Origin: Flavobacteriales bacterium UBA4466
GTDB lineage: Bacteria > Bacteroidota > Bacteroidia > Flavobacteriales_D > Crocinitomicaceae
Direction of reading: 5' to 3'
DNA length: 64,000 nt
NCBI GenBank assembly: GCA_905182335.1
Contig: CAJJBE010000004.1
Coordinates: 1-64,000 of the forward strand
A program made the translations under genes and the position numbers. A model generated the notes under the pieces. That model ran no database searches. It saw nothing but the letters and a program-made list of their open reading frames with translations, and had not been told where the DNA came from. This document shows, in pieces, positions 16,287 through 23,529 of this stretch (the stretch's first letter is position 1; every line of letters begins with the position of its first letter).

Positions 16287-17483
16287 ATGAAAATACTACT
16301 GTTTACATTAATATTAGTCCCAATGATGAGCTTTGGGCAGACCGCTGAAGATTATTTTAATAAGGCATATAATAATGAGTCAGATTGGCAATACCAAATT
16401 GACAATTATACAAACGCCATTAAAATAGACCCTGATTATGCTGCTGCATATTACAACAGAGGGTCTGCATATGCTAATTTAGAAAACTATAAGGGCGCCA
16501 TAGCTGACTTTTCAAGTGCCATTAAAATAGACCCTGATGTTGCTGATGCATATTACAATAGAGGGCGTGCATATGCTGAATTAGAAAACTATGAAGATGC
16601 CATAGCTGACTTCTCAAATGCCATTAAAATCGACCCTGATTATGCTGATGCATATAGCAACAGAGGACTTGCATATTATAAGTTAGAAAACTATAAGGAT
16701 GCCATAGCTGACTATTCAAGCTATATTAAAATAAACCCTGATGATGTTGCTGCATATTGGAGAAGAGGGTTAGCATATGACAATTTAGAAAACTATAAGG
16801 ATGCCATAGCTGACTTCTCAAGTACCATTAGAATAAACCCTGATGTTGCTGCTGCATATTGGAGAAGAGGGTTAGCATATGACAATTTAGAAAACTATAA
16901 GGATGCCATAGCTGACTATTCAAGTGTAATTAGAATAGACCCTGATTATGCTGCATATTACAATAGAGGGCGTGCATATGCTGAATTAGAAAACTACAAT
17001 GATGCCATAGCTGACTATTCAAGTGCAATTAAAATAGACCCTGATGATGTTGCTGCATATTACAATAGAGGGCGTGCATATGCTGAATTAGAAAACTACA
17101 ATGATGCCATAGCTGACTATTCAAGTGCAATTAAAATAGACCCTGATGATGTTGCTGCATATTACAACAGAGGGCTTGCATATTATAACCTAGAAAAATA
17201 TAAGGATGCCATAGCTGACTTCTCAAGTACCATTAGAATAAACCCTGATGTTGCTGATGCATATTACAACAGAGGGCTTGCATATTATAACCTAGAAAAA
17301 TATAAGGATGCCATAGCTGACTTTTCAAGTGCCATTAAAATAGACCCTGATGTTGCTGATGCATATTGGAGAAGAGGGCTTGCAAAAGAAAATGCAGGAT
17401 TACCTTATTGCATTGATTATAAAAGAGCTTGTGATTTAGGAGAAGAAAAATGTTGTGAATGGTATTTAGAGGATTGCAAATAA
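16287..17483 (+). CDS. Secreted TPR-repeat protein, cassette 6
   Basis: A 398-residue protein with a variant of the cassette signal peptide (MKILLFTLILVPMMSFGQ). Nine nearly identical 34-residue TPR units follow (about 50-354), each like 'AAYYNRGxAYxxLENYxDAIADxSSAIKIDPD', with partial units at both ends. It closes with a Cys-containing cap (GLPYCIDYKRACDLGEEKCC). TPRs bind peptides or partner proteins, so a secreted or periplasmic scaffold fits. It lacks the island's short sorting tail and so may stay periplasmic. The 228-bp gap before it carries no cassette promoter block. It ends with the common island terminator (17502-17529). Last gene before attR. Confidence 0.85.
   Translation: MKILLFTLILVPMMSFGQTAEDYFNKAYNNESDWQYQIDNYTNAIKIDPDYAAAYYNRGSAYANLENYKGAIADFSSAIKIDPDVADAYYNRGRAYAELENYEDAIADFSNAIKIDPDYADAYSNRGLAYYKLENYKDAIADYSSYIKINPDDVAAYWRRGLAYDNLENYKDAIADFSSTIRINPDVAAAYWRRGLAYDNLENYKDAIADYSSVIRIDPDYAAYYNRGRAYAELENYNDAIADYSSAIKIDPDDVAAYYNRGRAYAELENYNDAIADYSSAIKIDPDDVAAYYNRGLAYYNLEKYKDAIADFSSTIRINPDVADAYYNRGLAYYNLEKYKDAIADFSSAIKIDPDVADAYWRRGLAKENAGLPYCIDYKRACDLGEEKCCEWYLEDCK
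16434..17348 (+). repeat. Nine in-frame ~102-bp tandem repeats in the TPR gene
   Basis: 34-codon units, with one of 33. Adjacent units beginning near 16951 and 17053 match over nearly the whole 102 bp. Such near-identity suggests recent expansion or ongoing homogenisation. Confidence 0.88.
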
Positions 17484-17501
17484 TTTAAATATAAAACACT
17501 A

Positions 17502-17529
17502 AAGCCTTCCGCATTGGAGGGCTTTTTTT
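17502..17529 (+). terminator. Terminator of the TPR cassette
   Basis: AAGCCTTCC, loop GCATT, GGAGGGCTT, then T7. Fourth copy of the island hairpin, with a loop change. Confidence 0.85.
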
Positions 17530-17569
17530 ATACCCAAGGCATATCTGTTTATTCAGTAAAAGAGAAGTT

Positions 17570-17593
17570 TTTTATGCAAATTGTATGCAAATA
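17570..17593 (+). repeat. Candidate integrase arm-type sites, right end (two copies)
   Basis: TTTTATGCAAATT (17570-17582) and TTGTATGCAAATA (17581-17593), same orientation, 11-bp spacing, about 50 bp inside attR. They match the three copies near attL. Confidence 0.55.
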
Positions 17594-17596
17594 AAA

Positions 17597-17629
17597 AAAG
17601 GGCTACTGTCGTTTTGACCGTAACCCTTT
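17597..17629 (-). terminator. tRNA-Asn terminator supplied by the island
   Basis: Arms AAAGGGCTACTGTC and GACCGTAACCCTTT face the tRNA 3' end 14 nt away. It matches the arrangement at 3025-3057, including GGCTAC in the first arm, so the island restores a terminator to the tRNA it enters. Confidence 0.6.
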
Positions 17630-17639
17630 GACTATTATG

Positions 17640-17713
17640 CTCTCCCTCTAGGACTCGAACCTAGGACCCTCTGATTAACAGTCAGATGCTCTAACCAACT
17701 GAGCTAAGGGAGA
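17640..17713 (-). tRNA. tRNA-Asn (anticodon GTT)
   Basis: A 74-nt cloverleaf: acceptor TCTCCCT/AGGGAGA, D stem GCTC/GAGC, anticodon stem TCTGA/TCAGA with loop CTGTTAA (anticodon at 17677-17679 on the plus strand), T stem CTAGG/CCTAG with TTCGAGT loop, discriminator G at 17640. CCA is not encoded. All stems pair perfectly, so the gene stays functional after island insertion. Confidence 0.97.
17644..17686 (-). other. attR: target half of tRNA-Asn
   Basis: 43 bp identical to 3075-3117, within the intact tRNA gene from the anticodon arm to the 3' acceptor strand. Recombination between the two copies would release a circle of about 14.57 kb and leave one complete tRNA. Confidence 0.9.
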
Positions 17714-17738
17714 ATATTCTATTCGCAAATAGCGAGTG

Positions 17739-17770
17739 CAAATATATGCAAAAGAAACTATTCTCTCAAA
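17739..17770 (-). promoter_or_regulatory. tRNA-Asn promoter
   Basis: Minus strand TTTG (17767-17770), 20-bp spacer, TATATTTG (17739-17746). A perfect match to the Bacteroidota TTTG / TAnnTTTG promoter, about 25 bp before the tRNA. Confidence 0.8.
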
Positions 17771-17997
17771 CAAAAAGTTTAAAAATTATTGTTAGGTGGC
17801 GATTACACCTTTAAATATGTAATAATTAGCAATAGGAAAGCGGATTTGTGGCTCTTTTCTTACAGAGTAATCACTCATTTATAGGGGAATGAAAAGTATC
17901 AAAAAAAGCATTATTATCATGGCATAAATTTAACATGGATACTTTTTCGTTTCTTTGTTATGCTAAAACGTGTTCCAAATAATTATTGTTGAAATTC

Positions 17998-19071
17998 ATG
18001 TTGCGTAAAAAAAATCATTTTATTGCTTTAGCTGAATTTTCAGGCTCGCATGACGAATGTCTTTACAGTCAATTATATGCACTATCAAGTTCGGGAAGAC
18101 GTACAATTCTTATATGCACCCAAGAGGTTCGCGATAGAAACCCTCACTTTGAAAACTTGGTTGAAGAATTTATTCTGGTAGCGTTTTCTAATTCCAAATT
18201 TAAGAACAATAGGGTTCTCGCGTGCATCTTAAAAAGGTTAAAACAAAAAAGAGTATCAAAATTGGTTTTAAACACAGCACAGGGGGCCAAGGTTAGAAAC
18301 CTGTGTTTGATGAGTTTATTTTCTAGCCTTGAATTCTTCGGAATCATTCATACAACAAGAAAATTTAAGGGTTCGTTTACACAAAAAATAATCAATTGGA
18401 AGATTAAAAAGTACTTGCTGCTAAGTAAGCATTTAATGTCAACGGTGACCGCGCCAAATGGAATAAAGGTTGATTACTTTTATCCAATCCGATATAAAGG
18501 ATATGCCAAATCTAGCCTTGACAACAAAACCTTAGAGGTTGCAATTATTGGAGGAGTAGAAAATAGGAGAAAAGATCTAGATGGTTTTATTGAGATGATT
18601 TCCAATCTCGAGCAGGGCATAAACTTCACCTTTTTAGGAAAGAGCGACCCAATGCATCCGGACGTAATGACATTTCAATCTTCTTTAGAAGAAAGCAAGG
18701 CAAAGAGTCAGGTTAAAACATTTAATCATTTTGTTTCTCAGAAAGAATTCAATGCGCATTTAATGAAAACGGATGCGATTTTACCCTTAATACATCCAAA
18801 CACTCCTAGCGCAGAGCAGTATTTCAAAAATCAGATTTCTGGAGCAATGAGCGTGTCTTTTGGGTATAAAATTCCCATGTTAATTCATGAGCATTATAAC
18901 CAAATCGAAGAAATGAATATGGCAAGTATTTACTATAACCTTTCAAGTTTTAGACAGCGATTAAGTGAAAAAGAACAGCTGTCGAAGAAAAGAAAAGAGA
19001 TGGAGATGAGCCCATTAATAGATGTCGAATTACAAGAGAAGCGGTATCTTAAATTTCTTTTTGAAGACTAA
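17998..19071 (+). CDS. Glycosyltransferase-like protein
   Basis: A 357-residue protein, start taken at ATG 17998 (an in-frame TTG lies at 17986). The fold pattern suggests a GT-B enzyme: an N-terminal half with SGSHDECLYSQLYALSSSG and LVLNTAQGAK, and a C-terminal half with VAIIGGVENRRKDLDGFIEMI, INFTFLGK, and an acidic segment (HPNTPSAEQYFKNQISGAMSVSFGYKIP) like the donor-binding part of GT4-type enzymes. The match is weak, so donor and acceptor are unknown. Its last 23 nt overlap the end of uvrC, which is convergent. First gene of native chromosome to the right of the tRNA. Confidence 0.55.
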   Translation: MLRKKNHFIALAEFSGSHDECLYSQLYALSSSGRRTILICTQEVRDRNPHFENLVEEFILVAFSNSKFKNNRVLACILKRLKQKRVSKLVLNTAQGAKVRNLCLMSLFSSLEFFGIIHTTRKFKGSFTQKIINWKIKKYLLLSKHLMSTVTAPNGIKVDYFYPIRYKGYAKSSLDNKTLEVAIIGGVENRRKDLDGFIEMISNLEQGINFTFLGKSDPMHPDVMTFQSSLEESKAKSQVKTFNHFVSQKEFNAHLMKTDAILPLIHPNTPSAEQYFKNQISGAMSVSFGYKIPMLIHEHYNQIEEMNMASIYYNLSSFRQRLSEKEQLSKKRKEMEMSPLIDVELQEKRYLKFLFED

Positions 19072-20860
19072 AATAATATGCTACAATCTTTGCTTTTGAA
19101 GGGCCTATAACAGAAGACAAACTTTCTAAGCTTGCTGTTTTTATGTTGCCTATTGTCTTAAATGAAAGCATCAAGCTTTCTTGTGTTTTTAGGCCAACAC
19201 CAATAATTTCAGTTAACTCAGACTCAACAAACTCCTTACTACGCTTATTCCGGTGATGTGTAATTCCAAATCGGTGAGCTTCATTTCTTAAGTATTGAAT
19301 CACCTTCAAGCTTTCAGAGCGTTTATCTATGTATATAGGGAGACGGTCTCCAGGAAAGAAGATTTCCTCTAAACGCTTAGCAATACCAACAATAGCAATT
19401 TCCCCACGAAGCCCTAGTCGATCTAGTGCTAACAAAGAAGAGCTTAATTGACCTTTTCCACCATCAACAACAATTAGCTGAGGAAGTGAATGACCCTCGT
19501 CTAACATCCTTTGATACCTGCGAAAGACAGCTTCTTCCATAGATGCAAAGTCATCCGGCCCTACAACCGTTTTTATATTAAAGTGCCGATAATCTCTTTT
19601 GCTTGGTCTTCCATTTTTGAATACCACACAGGCTGAAACAGCATTTGTTCCTTGTAAGTTAGAATTGTCAAAACATTCAATATGAACAGGCGTGTCCGTT
19701 AACCTAAAGTCCACGCGGATTTGTTCTAAAATTCGTTCGGTATGACGCTCTGGATTTTTAAGGTTCTCTCGCTTTCTTTTTTCTAAGCGATAAAAGCGTG
19801 TGTTACGCTCAGAAAGATCAATCAATGCTTTTTTGTCTCCACGTTGTGGCGAAAAGAAGCTTACCCCTTTCAGCTCAATGTCAATTTCTTTAGAAATAAG
19901 TACTTCTTTCGAACTGCTTTCAAACCGTGTTCTCATCTCTGGAAGAACAAACCCAATAATATCAGAGGTTGATTCTTCTAGTTTTTTGTTTACCTCAACC
20001 GTATAGCCATGAATGATTGCTCCGTTATTAATCACTAAGTAATTCACATAGGCAGATTTTTCATCATCGAGAACTGTAATTACATCAACCTCATGAATTG
20101 TAGGAGAAACAACAGTTGATTTCGCTTTATAGCGCTCAATTACTTCAATTTTATTTTTGATTGCTTGCGCTTCTTCAAATTGCAAATTGGCAGCATGATT
20201 GTTCATGAAGCCTTTTAATGATCGAATTACCGCACCTAAATTTCCTTTTACAATGTGCTCAATGTCTGAAATGTAGGTTTTATATTTCTCTTCCGTTTCG
20301 TACCCTTCACAACCTCCTTTGCAATTTCCAAGGTGGTATTCAAGACATACCTTATGCTTTTTTTCGGCAATTTTAGAAGCCGACAAATCGAGAGCACAAG
20401 AGCGTAATGGGTAAATATCACGAATCAAAGAGAGGAGCGTGTTCACAACCTTAACACTCGGGTATGGCCCAAAATATTTTGAGCCATCTTTAATTAGTCG
20501 ACGCGTTGTAAAGACGCGCGGGAAAGGTTCTTTTTTAATGCATATCCAAGGATATGTTTTATCATCTTTTAGCTGTATGTTATACTTAGGTTGATATTTT
20601 TTAATTAGGTTGTTCTCGAGCAAAAGTGCGTCTAGCTCCGTGTCAACTACCAAATATTTTATATCAACAATTTTATTGACAAGGACACGCGTTTTGCCGT
20701 TCTCTTGGTTCTTGTTGAAGTAAGAAGAAACGCGCTTTTTAAGGTTCTTCGCTTTACCAACGTATAGAATTTTGTCATTTTTGTCGTAAAACTGATACAC
20801 CCCCGGTTTTTCAGGAAGCACTTTAAGTTTTAATAGAATGAATTCGATGTTTGCCGACAT
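19049..20860 (-). CDS. uvrC: UvrC, excinuclease ABC subunit C
   Basis: Makes both incisions in nucleotide excision repair after UvrA/UvrB damage recognition. At 603 residues it is full length. The GIY-YIG nuclease domain (about 14-95; GVYQFYDKNDKILYVGKAKN) makes the 3' cut. A cysteine-bearing segment is at about 150-180, and the UvrB-binding UVR motif at about 205-240 (HAANLQFEEAQAIKNKIEVI). The RNase H-like domain for the 5' cut includes HIECFDNSNLQGTNAVSA and VVDGGKGQL. Tandem helix-hairpin-helix motifs sit at the end (LTEIIGVGLKTQESLM). A TATTTTTG box ends only 4 nt before the ATG, suggesting a nearly leaderless mRNA. The 3' end overlaps the convergent glycosyltransferase-like gene. Confidence 0.97.
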   Translation of the reverse strand: MSANIEFILLKLKVLPEKPGVYQFYDKNDKILYVGKAKNLKKRVSSYFNKNQENGKTRVLVNKIVDIKYLVVDTELDALLLENNLIKKYQPKYNIQLKDDKTYPWICIKKEPFPRVFTTRRLIKDGSKYFGPYPSVKVVNTLLSLIRDIYPLRSCALDLSASKIAEKKHKVCLEYHLGNCKGGCEGYETEEKYKTYISDIEHIVKGNLGAVIRSLKGFMNNHAANLQFEEAQAIKNKIEVIERYKAKSTVVSPTIHEVDVITVLDDEKSAYVNYLVINNGAIIHGYTVEVNKKLEESTSDIIGFVLPEMRTRFESSSKEVLISKEIDIELKGVSFFSPQRGDKKALIDLSERNTRFYRLEKRKRENLKNPERHTERILEQIRVDFRLTDTPVHIECFDNSNLQGTNAVSACVVFKNGRPSKRDYRHFNIKTVVGPDDFASMEEAVFRRYQRMLDEGHSLPQLIVVDGGKGQLSSSLLALDRLGLRGEIAIVGIAKRLEEIFFPGDRLPIYIDKRSESLKVIQYLRNEAHRFGITHHRNKRSKEFVESELTEIIGVGLKTQESLMLSFKTIGNIKTASLESLSSVIGPSKAKIVAYYFSLQKEI

Positions 20861-20923
20861 AAATCAAAAATACGAGAAAATGTCGCTTAAAAGAATGGTT
20901 TACTAGAATAAAATAAGGCTAAA

Positions 20924-21886
20924 TTAGTTAGCAATTAACTCGAAAAGCTCGTTTAGGTTAGGGGAAATAATGATTTCAATTCTGCGGTTTTTCGATTTAT
21001 CCTCTAGATTTACAGGAACAAACTGAGAACGACCAGCAGCCATTAATTGTGCAGGGTTGATTTCTGAATTTGCTAACATGATTTCAATGACCGACGTCGA
21101 CCTTAGGACGGAAAGCTCCCAATTGTTTTTTGGGTGTTTAGCGCTTTCCATTTTGTCTGCATCTGTATGCCCTTCAACAACAATTTCAAGATCTTTTTCC
21201 GTTTCTAATACTTTTGCTAAGCCAACAAGCGCGGCCTGTCCTTCAGTTTCAACAGATGTCTTTCCAGATGCAAATAGGAGCTTTGCTTCAAGGCTTACGT
21301 AGATCTTTCCGTTTTTTTCTTCAATGGTCAGGCCTTTGTTTTCAAATCCTTTTAATGCGTTCTTCACTTTATCTTTCAATTCTTGAACTGCCTTATCTTT
21401 CTCCGAGATCATTTTTTCTAGCTCATTTACACGTTGTTCACGCTCAGCAAGAAGCATTTGTTTTGTAAGGAGCTCTTTTTCAAGTTCCAAAAGAGCGTCT
21501 TCTTTTTTTTGTAATTCAATTTGTTTTTGCTGTAGCTCAGCCTGCAGCGTTGCCGTTTCAAGCGCTCCAGAAAGCCTTATTTTATCGTAATTAGTCTCAA
21601 GGGTTTCGTTAATCTGATCAAGCTTATTGTATTTCGCTAAAAGTGTTCTGTGTTCTCGACCAAGGCTTGTTGTGTCTTCTTTAAGCTGCTCGGCTCCTTT
21701 AGAAAGAACCTCAAAGCGAGATTGTAAGTCAGTTGCATCAGCTTCAAAATTAAGAGAACTGTTTTTGAATTTATTTAGCTCTTCGCTACATAGCTTTTCT
21801 TTTTCAACTAGTTCACTATAGCGTTTCGCTGGTACACAAGCAGTCATTAAAGTTAAAGCCGCTAAAATTATAACAAGTTCTTTCAT
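20924..21886 (-). CDS. OmpA-family peptidoglycan-binding lipoprotein with coiled coil
   Basis: A 320-residue protein. The start at 21886 is chosen because it gives a lipoprotein signal, MKELVIILAALTLMTAC, where longer starts do not. Residues about 25-185 are a long charged coiled coil (LQAELQQKQIELQKKEDALL...). Residues about 195-315 are an OmpA C-terminal domain: LLFASGKTSVETEGQAALVG, the VVEGHTDAD signature and NWELSVLRSTSVIEIML, with SKNRRIEIIISP near the end. It should anchor the outer membrane to peptidoglycan by spanning the periplasm. The gene is monocistronic by layout. Confidence 0.9.
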   Translation of the reverse strand: MKELVIILAALTLMTACVPAKRYSELVEKEKLCSEELNKFKNSSLNFEADATDLQSRFEVLSKGAEQLKEDTTSLGREHRTLLAKYNKLDQINETLETNYDKIRLSGALETATLQAELQQKQIELQKKEDALLELEKELLTKQMLLAEREQRVNELEKMISEKDKAVQELKDKVKNALKGFENKGLTIEEKNGKIYVSLEAKLLFASGKTSVETEGQAALVGLAKVLETEKDLEIVVEGHTDADKMESAKHPKNNWELSVLRSTSVIEIMLANSEINPAQLMAAGRSQFVPVNLEDKSKNRRIEIIISPNLNELFELIAN

Positions 21887-22027
21887 AATAGAGATTTTAA
21901 ACAAAGATGGGAAGAAGCTAGGGGCAAAAGGATGCGTTTCTCTTGAATTTATGCACATCAAACATTGAATAACCCTAAATTGATACTTTTATGGTATAAT
22001 AATCGGGCAAAAAGCTAAAATAAACAG

Positions 22028-22540
22028 ATGGAAAAAGGATTTAGTATCATGTTGGGTCTAGCAGTTTTGAGTAGCTGTGCTCTTCTTAGTGAAAGAGAGC
22101 AGCTATCCAAAAACTCAAAAGAGAGCTTGGAGCTTATTGATTTTAATATGGCTTGCCAAGGAAACTTATATGGCGCTGGAGAAGAAGGCATTTATGAATC
22201 TAACCTCGTCATCCAAACAGAACACGCATGGAGGGAGCTTCTTTCAAAGATGAATAGCGTCAATGGTATAGTGTTGTCATCGTTTACAAAAGGGGAAAGC
22301 AAAAGGGTAAATTTTGACAAAAACACAGTTATTGCCTGTTTTGATAAGATTCAAAATTCAGGAGGGCACTCTATTGTGATCGTTGATATAGAAGAAGGGC
22401 GTGACCAACTAACGGTTTGGACAAAGAAGGGTTTTCCATCAGGCATAGCAACATCTGTTATGACACAGCCTTATTATATTGTTGTGATTCCTGCTACAAC
22501 CAAAATGGTTGAGTTTAAATCAAAAAATCAATCGAATTAA
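22028..22540 (+). CDS. PrcB-like lipoprotein
   Basis: A 170-residue protein with a lipoprotein-like signal (MEKGFSIMLGLAVLSSC, Cys at 17). Its C-terminal half matches the PrcB_C domain pattern: NTVIACFDKIQNSGGHSIVI, a hydrophobic strand ending LTVWTKKGFP, and the TQPYYIVVIPATT strand. PrcB was first described as a subunit of a Treponema surface protease complex. In Bacteroidota the domain is common in lipoproteins of unknown partner. No protease is adjacent. Likely envelope-located. The role is not established here. Confidence 0.7.
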   Translation: MEKGFSIMLGLAVLSSCALLSEREQLSKNSKESLELIDFNMACQGNLYGAGEEGIYESNLVIQTEHAWRELLSKMNSVNGIVLSSFTKGESKRVNFDKNTVIACFDKIQNSGGHSIVIVDIEEGRDQLTVWTKKGFPSGIATSVMTQPYYIVVIPATTKMVEFKSKNQSN

Positions 22541-22601
22541 CCGCTTTAGGTTTTTTCTTTACAATAAATAATAACAAGCAATATTTACGTTCTAGCCCAA
22601 A

Positions 22602-23528
22602 TTACTCAAATAATGGGCAGCTAGATGCCGAGGTATTACGAGACTTGCAAGTAGTATACCTCAGCGAAATCTCATGGGTGTTGCTTGACCCTAATTGTAC
22701 TTTGGAAAGGGTATAATCAAAAGAATAAGAGACAGAAAATTGTTCCTGTATTTTAATGTTTAATAATGCTATTAAAGCATCTGTATTTCGATACCCAACT
22801 CCAATTCCAAGCGTATTTTTAATATTGAGCATTAAGTTTAAATCAACCGAAAGAGGACCTTTTGGAGGCACTCTAAGAATACTAGCAGGAGTAACGGAAA
22901 CAGATTCATTTATGCTAAGTTGATACCCTGCGGTTAGTGATGCATGAAATCGGTTCCTAGAGTTGACACCAATAGCACTCCATTTACTTGGAATTAAATT
23001 TTTAAGGGATAATCCGAAATAGTATTTCTCAGCATTAAACCAAGCTCCAAATGAGGCATCTGGAGTAACAATTGAACCTTCACTCATTGCTGCAGGGTCT
23101 GGTTCATTTCCTTGGAGCCCTATTGGATCATAGCCTAATTGCATAATTCCGCCATATAAGCCAAGAGACAAGCGGGTGTATTTATTGAAATTGAAATGTG
23201 CCGCATAGGCAGCGCTTAAACGGTTCATGTTAAATAGGCCAATTTGATCGGTTTCGAACTTAAAGCCAGTGCCCTGTCTTGTACTTAAATACCGGTTTCT
23301 TTTTGAGGCTAAAGGAATGCTAACAGATAGAAATCCACTATTCGGCGCGCCTTCAAACCCAACCCATTGTAATCGATATAAAGTATGGATATCTACGCAT
23401 TTTTTTATTCCGGCATGCGCTGGGTTTTCAGCAAATTGATGCATCGACCACTGACTATATTGTGGCAGTTGTTGCCCTAATGAAGTTAAGGAGAGTAATA
23501 GAAAAGAAAGAATCAGAATTGATTTCAC
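22602..23528 (-). CDS. PorP/SprF family T9SS membrane protein
   Basis: A 308-residue outer-membrane beta-barrel with signal peptide (MKSILILSFLLLSLTSLGQQ). The family opening is intact: LPQYSQWSMHQFAENPAHAG, followed by YRLQWVGFEGAPNSGFLSVS, and the barrel continues in alternating strands to the end (VSYSFDYTLSKVQLGSSNTH...EISLRYTT). PorP/SprF proteins anchor or help surface delivery of T9SS cargo carrying type B (CHU_C) tails. The gene directly before it on the same strand encodes such a cargo, only 1 nt away, so the two form a dedicated pair. Confidence 0.93.
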   Translation of the reverse strand: MKSILILSFLLLSLTSLGQQLPQYSQWSMHQFAENPAHAGIKKCVDIHTLYRLQWVGFEGAPNSGFLSVSIPLASKRNRYLSTRQGTGFKFETDQIGLFNMNRLSAAYAAHFNFNKYTRLSLGLYGGIMQLGYDPIGLQGNEPDPAAMSEGSIVTPDASFGAWFNAEKYYFGLSLKNLIPSKWSAIGVNSRNRFHASLTAGYQLSINESVSVTPASILRVPPKGPLSVDLNLMLNIKNTLGIGVGYRNTDALIALLNIKIQEQFSVSYSFDYTLSKVQLGSSNTHEISLRYTTCKSRNTSASSCPLFE

Positions 23529-23529
23529 G

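Larger units (their letters stand above)
3075..17686. mobile_element. tRNA-Asn-integrated genomic island (14.6 kb)
   Basis: Bounded by a perfect 43-bp direct repeat (3075-3117 and 17644-17686) taken from the anticodon-loop-to-acceptor half of tRNA-Asn(GTT). A tyrosine integrase gene begins 148 bp inside the left repeat. No relaxase, replication protein, coupling protein or phage structural gene was seen, so it is an integrase-only island or a satellite needing helper functions. Its cargo is an array of secreted repeat proteins sharing signal peptide, tail, promoter and terminator sequences. Gene-free boundary segments carry repeated TTGTATGCAAATT motifs at both ends. Confidence 0.85.

Noticed and set aside
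17998..19071. Calling the post-island glycosyltransferase-like gene a capsule or LPS enzyme
   Set aside because: Only general GT-B features are visible and no polysaccharide cluster surrounds it.
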